Assembly (NCBI RefSeq): GCF_000412675.1
Contig: NC_021505.1
Location: 862,501-926,500 of the forward strand
DNA length: 64,000 bases
DNA from: Pseudomonas putida NBRC 14164
Lineage (GTDB): Bacteria > Pseudomonadota > Gammaproteobacteria > Pseudomonadales > Pseudomonadaceae
Reading direction: 5' to 3'
The position numbers and the translations under genes are program-made. Each line of letters begins with the position of its first letter. The stretch's first letter is position 1. The notes below the pieces were generated by a model. That model did not search any database, was not told the origin of the DNA, and worked only from the letters and a program-made list of their open reading frames with translations. Of the stretch, positions 62,087 to 64,000 are shown piece by piece.

Positions 62087-63510
62087 AGCGAGTCCTCACC
62101 GTCTACTTCTTTTTCGTCGTCTTGCAGGGCTTCGATGGCCAGGGTGCTGTTGGCCCCCTGCGCCATGCTGCCGCGCGCCTGTTTCTCTTGCGCCAGCAGT
62201 TGCTGGGCCTGGCTGCGCTGGTCAGGGGTCAGTTGCTGGTCGAGCTGCTGGAGCATTTCTGTCGATTGCGGCGTCGGGTTGGCCTGGGACAACTGCGCGA
62301 ACACCCAGGCATTGCCCGGTTGCGGCCGAATACCGTGGCCTTCGCTGAACAACTGGGCCAGCGCATAGTCGGCGCTGTTCTGCCCGCCACGGGCGGCGGC
62401 CAGCAGGTTGTCGACGGCCTTCTGCGGCTCGACATTGCCCAGGTAGCCGCGGCGGTACAGCTGGCCCAGGTAGTAATGGGCGCTGATTTCACCGGCGTCG
62501 GCGGCGGCTTGCAGGTGCTGCTCGGCTTTTTTTGCGTCGGCCGGCAGGGTCTTGCCTTCGTAGTACAGGCGGCCCAGCAACAGTTCGGCGCGTGGCTGTT
62601 CGGCCTCGCGGCCCTTGTCGATGTAGGCCAGCAACTGGTCGGTGTCGCCCAGTTCGGGGAAGTCGTACACCAGTTGCGCCAGGCTGACCCAGGATGCCGG
62701 GTTGGCCGGGGCTACCTGTTCGAGCAGGTCCTTGGCGGTTTTCTCGTCGGTCTGGCCCAGGCTGCGGTCGGCCAGTACCCGGGCAACGCTGTCGACCCGG
62801 GTGGCCGGTACGGCGCCACGGGCGTAGGCGGATTTCAGCTGGCCGAGCAGGGCGGCTTGCTGGTCGGCCTGGCCACGTTTCTGGTACACGGTGGCCAGTT
62901 CGACGTAGCAGATGTCGGTGGTGCTCAGCGCGGCCTTGCAGATCTTTTCCACGTCGCCCAAGTGCTGGTCGTAGGTGCCCTGGGTGCGGTACAGCAGCAC
63001 CTGGGCCAGGCCCGCTTCGGGGTTGCCGGCGGCGCGCCACTGGTCGATCTGCTGCTGCGCGTTGACCTTGGGGAAGCTCTGCGGGTAGCTGAGGTAGAGC
63101 ATGGCCAGCGGAATCAGGGTGTTGCTTTCGCCCTGTTTCGCGGCCTGCTTGAGCAGGGTTTCCGCTTCCTCGCGTTCGGCCTGGGTGCTGTCGGGCTTGG
63201 CTACCAGCAGGCGGCCAAGGCGCGCCTGGGCGCGGGGCGAGGTGGCGGCCGCGGCGCGGTAGGTGGCCTCGGCTTCCTTGATTTGCGACGGGTCGCGGGT
63301 GGCCACCTTGATATCCGCCAGGCCCACCTGCGCTTCGCTGTAGCCCAGGTCGGCCAGGGCCTTGTAGTTGCGCTCGGCCAATGCCGTGTCGCCACGCTTC
63401 AGGGCTTCGTTGGCCAGGCGCTGGTCAGGCAGGCCGGCACAGCCGGCCAGGGTGATGGCAGCAGCAAGGGCACACAGGCCCAGGTTTGCGCGCTTCTTGT
63501 AGGGAATCAT
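62083..63510 (-). CDS. algK: AlgK, TPR lipoprotein of alginate export
   Basis: A 475-residue lipoprotein with lipobox [10 protein letters not shown] and many Sel1/TPR-like helical repeats ([36 protein letters not shown] onwards, in pieces). It is needed for correct placement of AlgE. ATG 63510 is 12 bases after the end of alg44; the ribosome-binding site is AGAGGATCACCGC. Confidence 0.95.
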   Translation of the reverse strand: MIPYKKRANLGLCALAAAITLAGCAGLPDQRLANEALKRGDTALAERNYKALADLGYSEAQVGLADIKVATRDPSQIKEAEATYRAAAATSPRAQARLGRLLVAKPDSTQAEREEAETLLKQAAKQGESNTLIPLAMLYLSYPQSFPKVNAQQQIDQWRAAGNPEAGLAQVLLYRTQGTYDQHLGDVEKICKAALSTTDICYVELATVYQKRGQADQQAALLGQLKSAYARGAVPATRVDSVARVLADRSLGQTDEKTAKDLLEQVAPANPASWVSLAQLVYDFPELGDTDQLLAYIDKGREAEQPRAELLLGRLYYEGKTLPADAKKAEQHLQAAADAGEISAHYYLGQLYRRGYLGNVEPQKAVDNLLAAARGGQNSADYALAQLFSEGHGIRPQPGNAWVFAQLSQANPTPQSTEMLQQLDQQLTPDQRSQAQQLLAQEKQARGSMAQGANSTLAIEALQDDEKEVDGEDSL

Positions 63511-63522
63511 GCGGTGATCCTC

Positions 63523-64000
63523 TTACAGCCCACGGGCCACGGCTTTGTCGATCAGCCAGTTCATTGACGGGCCACGGTCGCTGTTGACCGCTGCCGGGCG
63601 GCCGGCGAGTTCGGCGGGCATGCCACTGTCAGGCTTGATCTGCACGCGGATGTCGGAGGACAGGTCTTCGCTGTTGAGGCTGGTGCTGCTGACGATCTGG
63701 CCGGTGCGCACTTCGTCTTCGCCGGCGACCTGGAAGTTGACCCGGGTACCTGGCTTGACCTCGTCGAACTGGCGGTAGCTGAAGCGCGCCTCGACCATCG
63801 GCGTGGTGGTGCGCGGGATCAGCTGGAAGATCGCCTGACCCTTGGCCGCGTACTGGCCATCGTCCACCAGCTGGCGGGCGACCACGCAATCGCAGGGGCT
63901 GGTGAGGGTGCCTGACAGCTGCTTGCCGAACAGTTCCTCGATCTTCGCCGGTTCCAGCTGCGCGTCGTCCAGGTTGCCCTTGAGCATGTCCAGCATGCTG
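63523..64000 (-). CDS. alg44: Alg44, alginate copolymerase subunit, C-terminal part
   Basis: The visible 158 codons are the C-terminal periplasmic part of Alg44, a membrane-fusion-like region (LTSPCDCVVARQLVDDGQYAAKGQAIFQLIP; FQVAGEDEVRTGQIVSSTSLNSEDLSSDIRVQI, in pieces). The PilZ cyclic-di-GMP-binding N-terminus and the membrane helix lie beyond the window. The frame is open to the right edge; an internal ATG near 63996 is not the start. Confidence 0.93.
   Translation of the reverse strand, partial: SMLDMLKGNLDDAQLEPAKIEELFGKQLSGTLTSPCDCVVARQLVDDGQYAAKGQAIFQLIPRTTTPMVEARFSYRQFDEVKPGTRVNFQVAGEDEVRTGQIVSSTSLNSEDLSSDIRVQIKPDSGMPAELAGRPAAVNSDRGPSMNWLIDKAVARGL

Overview
The window is a GC-rich, almost fully coding chromosomal segment from a Pseudomonas, most likely of the P. 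putida group. This rests on the homogentisate cluster, a complete run of alginate genes, a PprA/Tad-type Flp pilus locus, Pseudomonas-type small proteins (DUF3509, DUF3613) and many REP-type inverted repeats built on the core GGGAGCGGGC..GCCCGC. No rRNA, tRNA, insertion sequence, phage gene or CRISPR array was seen. The species call is inference.

Layout. (1) 1-7155: the 3' end of a short-chain dehydrogenase resembling the dehydrogenase domain of peroxisomal multifunctional enzyme 2; the IclR repressor hmgR divergent from hmgA-fahA-maiA (tyrosine/homogentisate to fumarate and acetoacetate) with a 17-bp perfect palindrome between them; a SirB1-like protein; leucine dehydrogenase. (2) 7281-8606: yebG with a LexA box, psiE, and a DUF3509 protein. 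(3) 8749-22648: a Tad/Flp pilus locus with a TadG-like protein, the soluble PAS sensor kinase PprA coupled to a TadE-like pseudopilin, prepilin peptidase FppA, a DUF3613 protein, the chain rcpC-rcpA-tadZ-tadA-tadB-tadC-tadD, the 56-residue Flp pilin and a receiver-only response regulator. No DNA-binding PprB was found inside the locus.

(4) 22714-33880: an HPF/RaiA-like protein and two cell-surface-signalling iron uptake systems: fecI-fecR-fecA on the minus strand, and on the plus strand DUF3649-PepSY-DUF3325-ECF sigma-FecR-siderophore receptor. A good Fur-box match lies between the two divergent sets, and the two receptor leaders share a sequence motif directly next to a REP element. (5) 33909-51337: AraC regulator, EamA exporter, hydroxyacid dehydrogenase, LysR regulator divergent from an OMF-FUSC-DUF1656-HlyD efflux operon, a PrlF-YhaV toxin-antitoxin pair, a universal stress protein, a second LysR regulator with an EmrAB-type efflux operon (two matching 17-bp operators), an SDR and an unknown membrane protein.

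(6) 51480-64000: the alginate genes on the minus strand, in transcription order alg44 (C-terminal part only), algK, algE, algG, algX, algL, algI, algJ, algF, algA; algD, alg8 and the start of alg44 lie beyond the right edge. A REP pair sits inside this operon between algL and algI. Only about 835-1011, and the gaps of roughly 260-300 bases at 7545-7841, 21756-22047, 23062-23332, 27268-27528, 34785-35058 and 44456-44725, are non-coding; what they hold is listed below.
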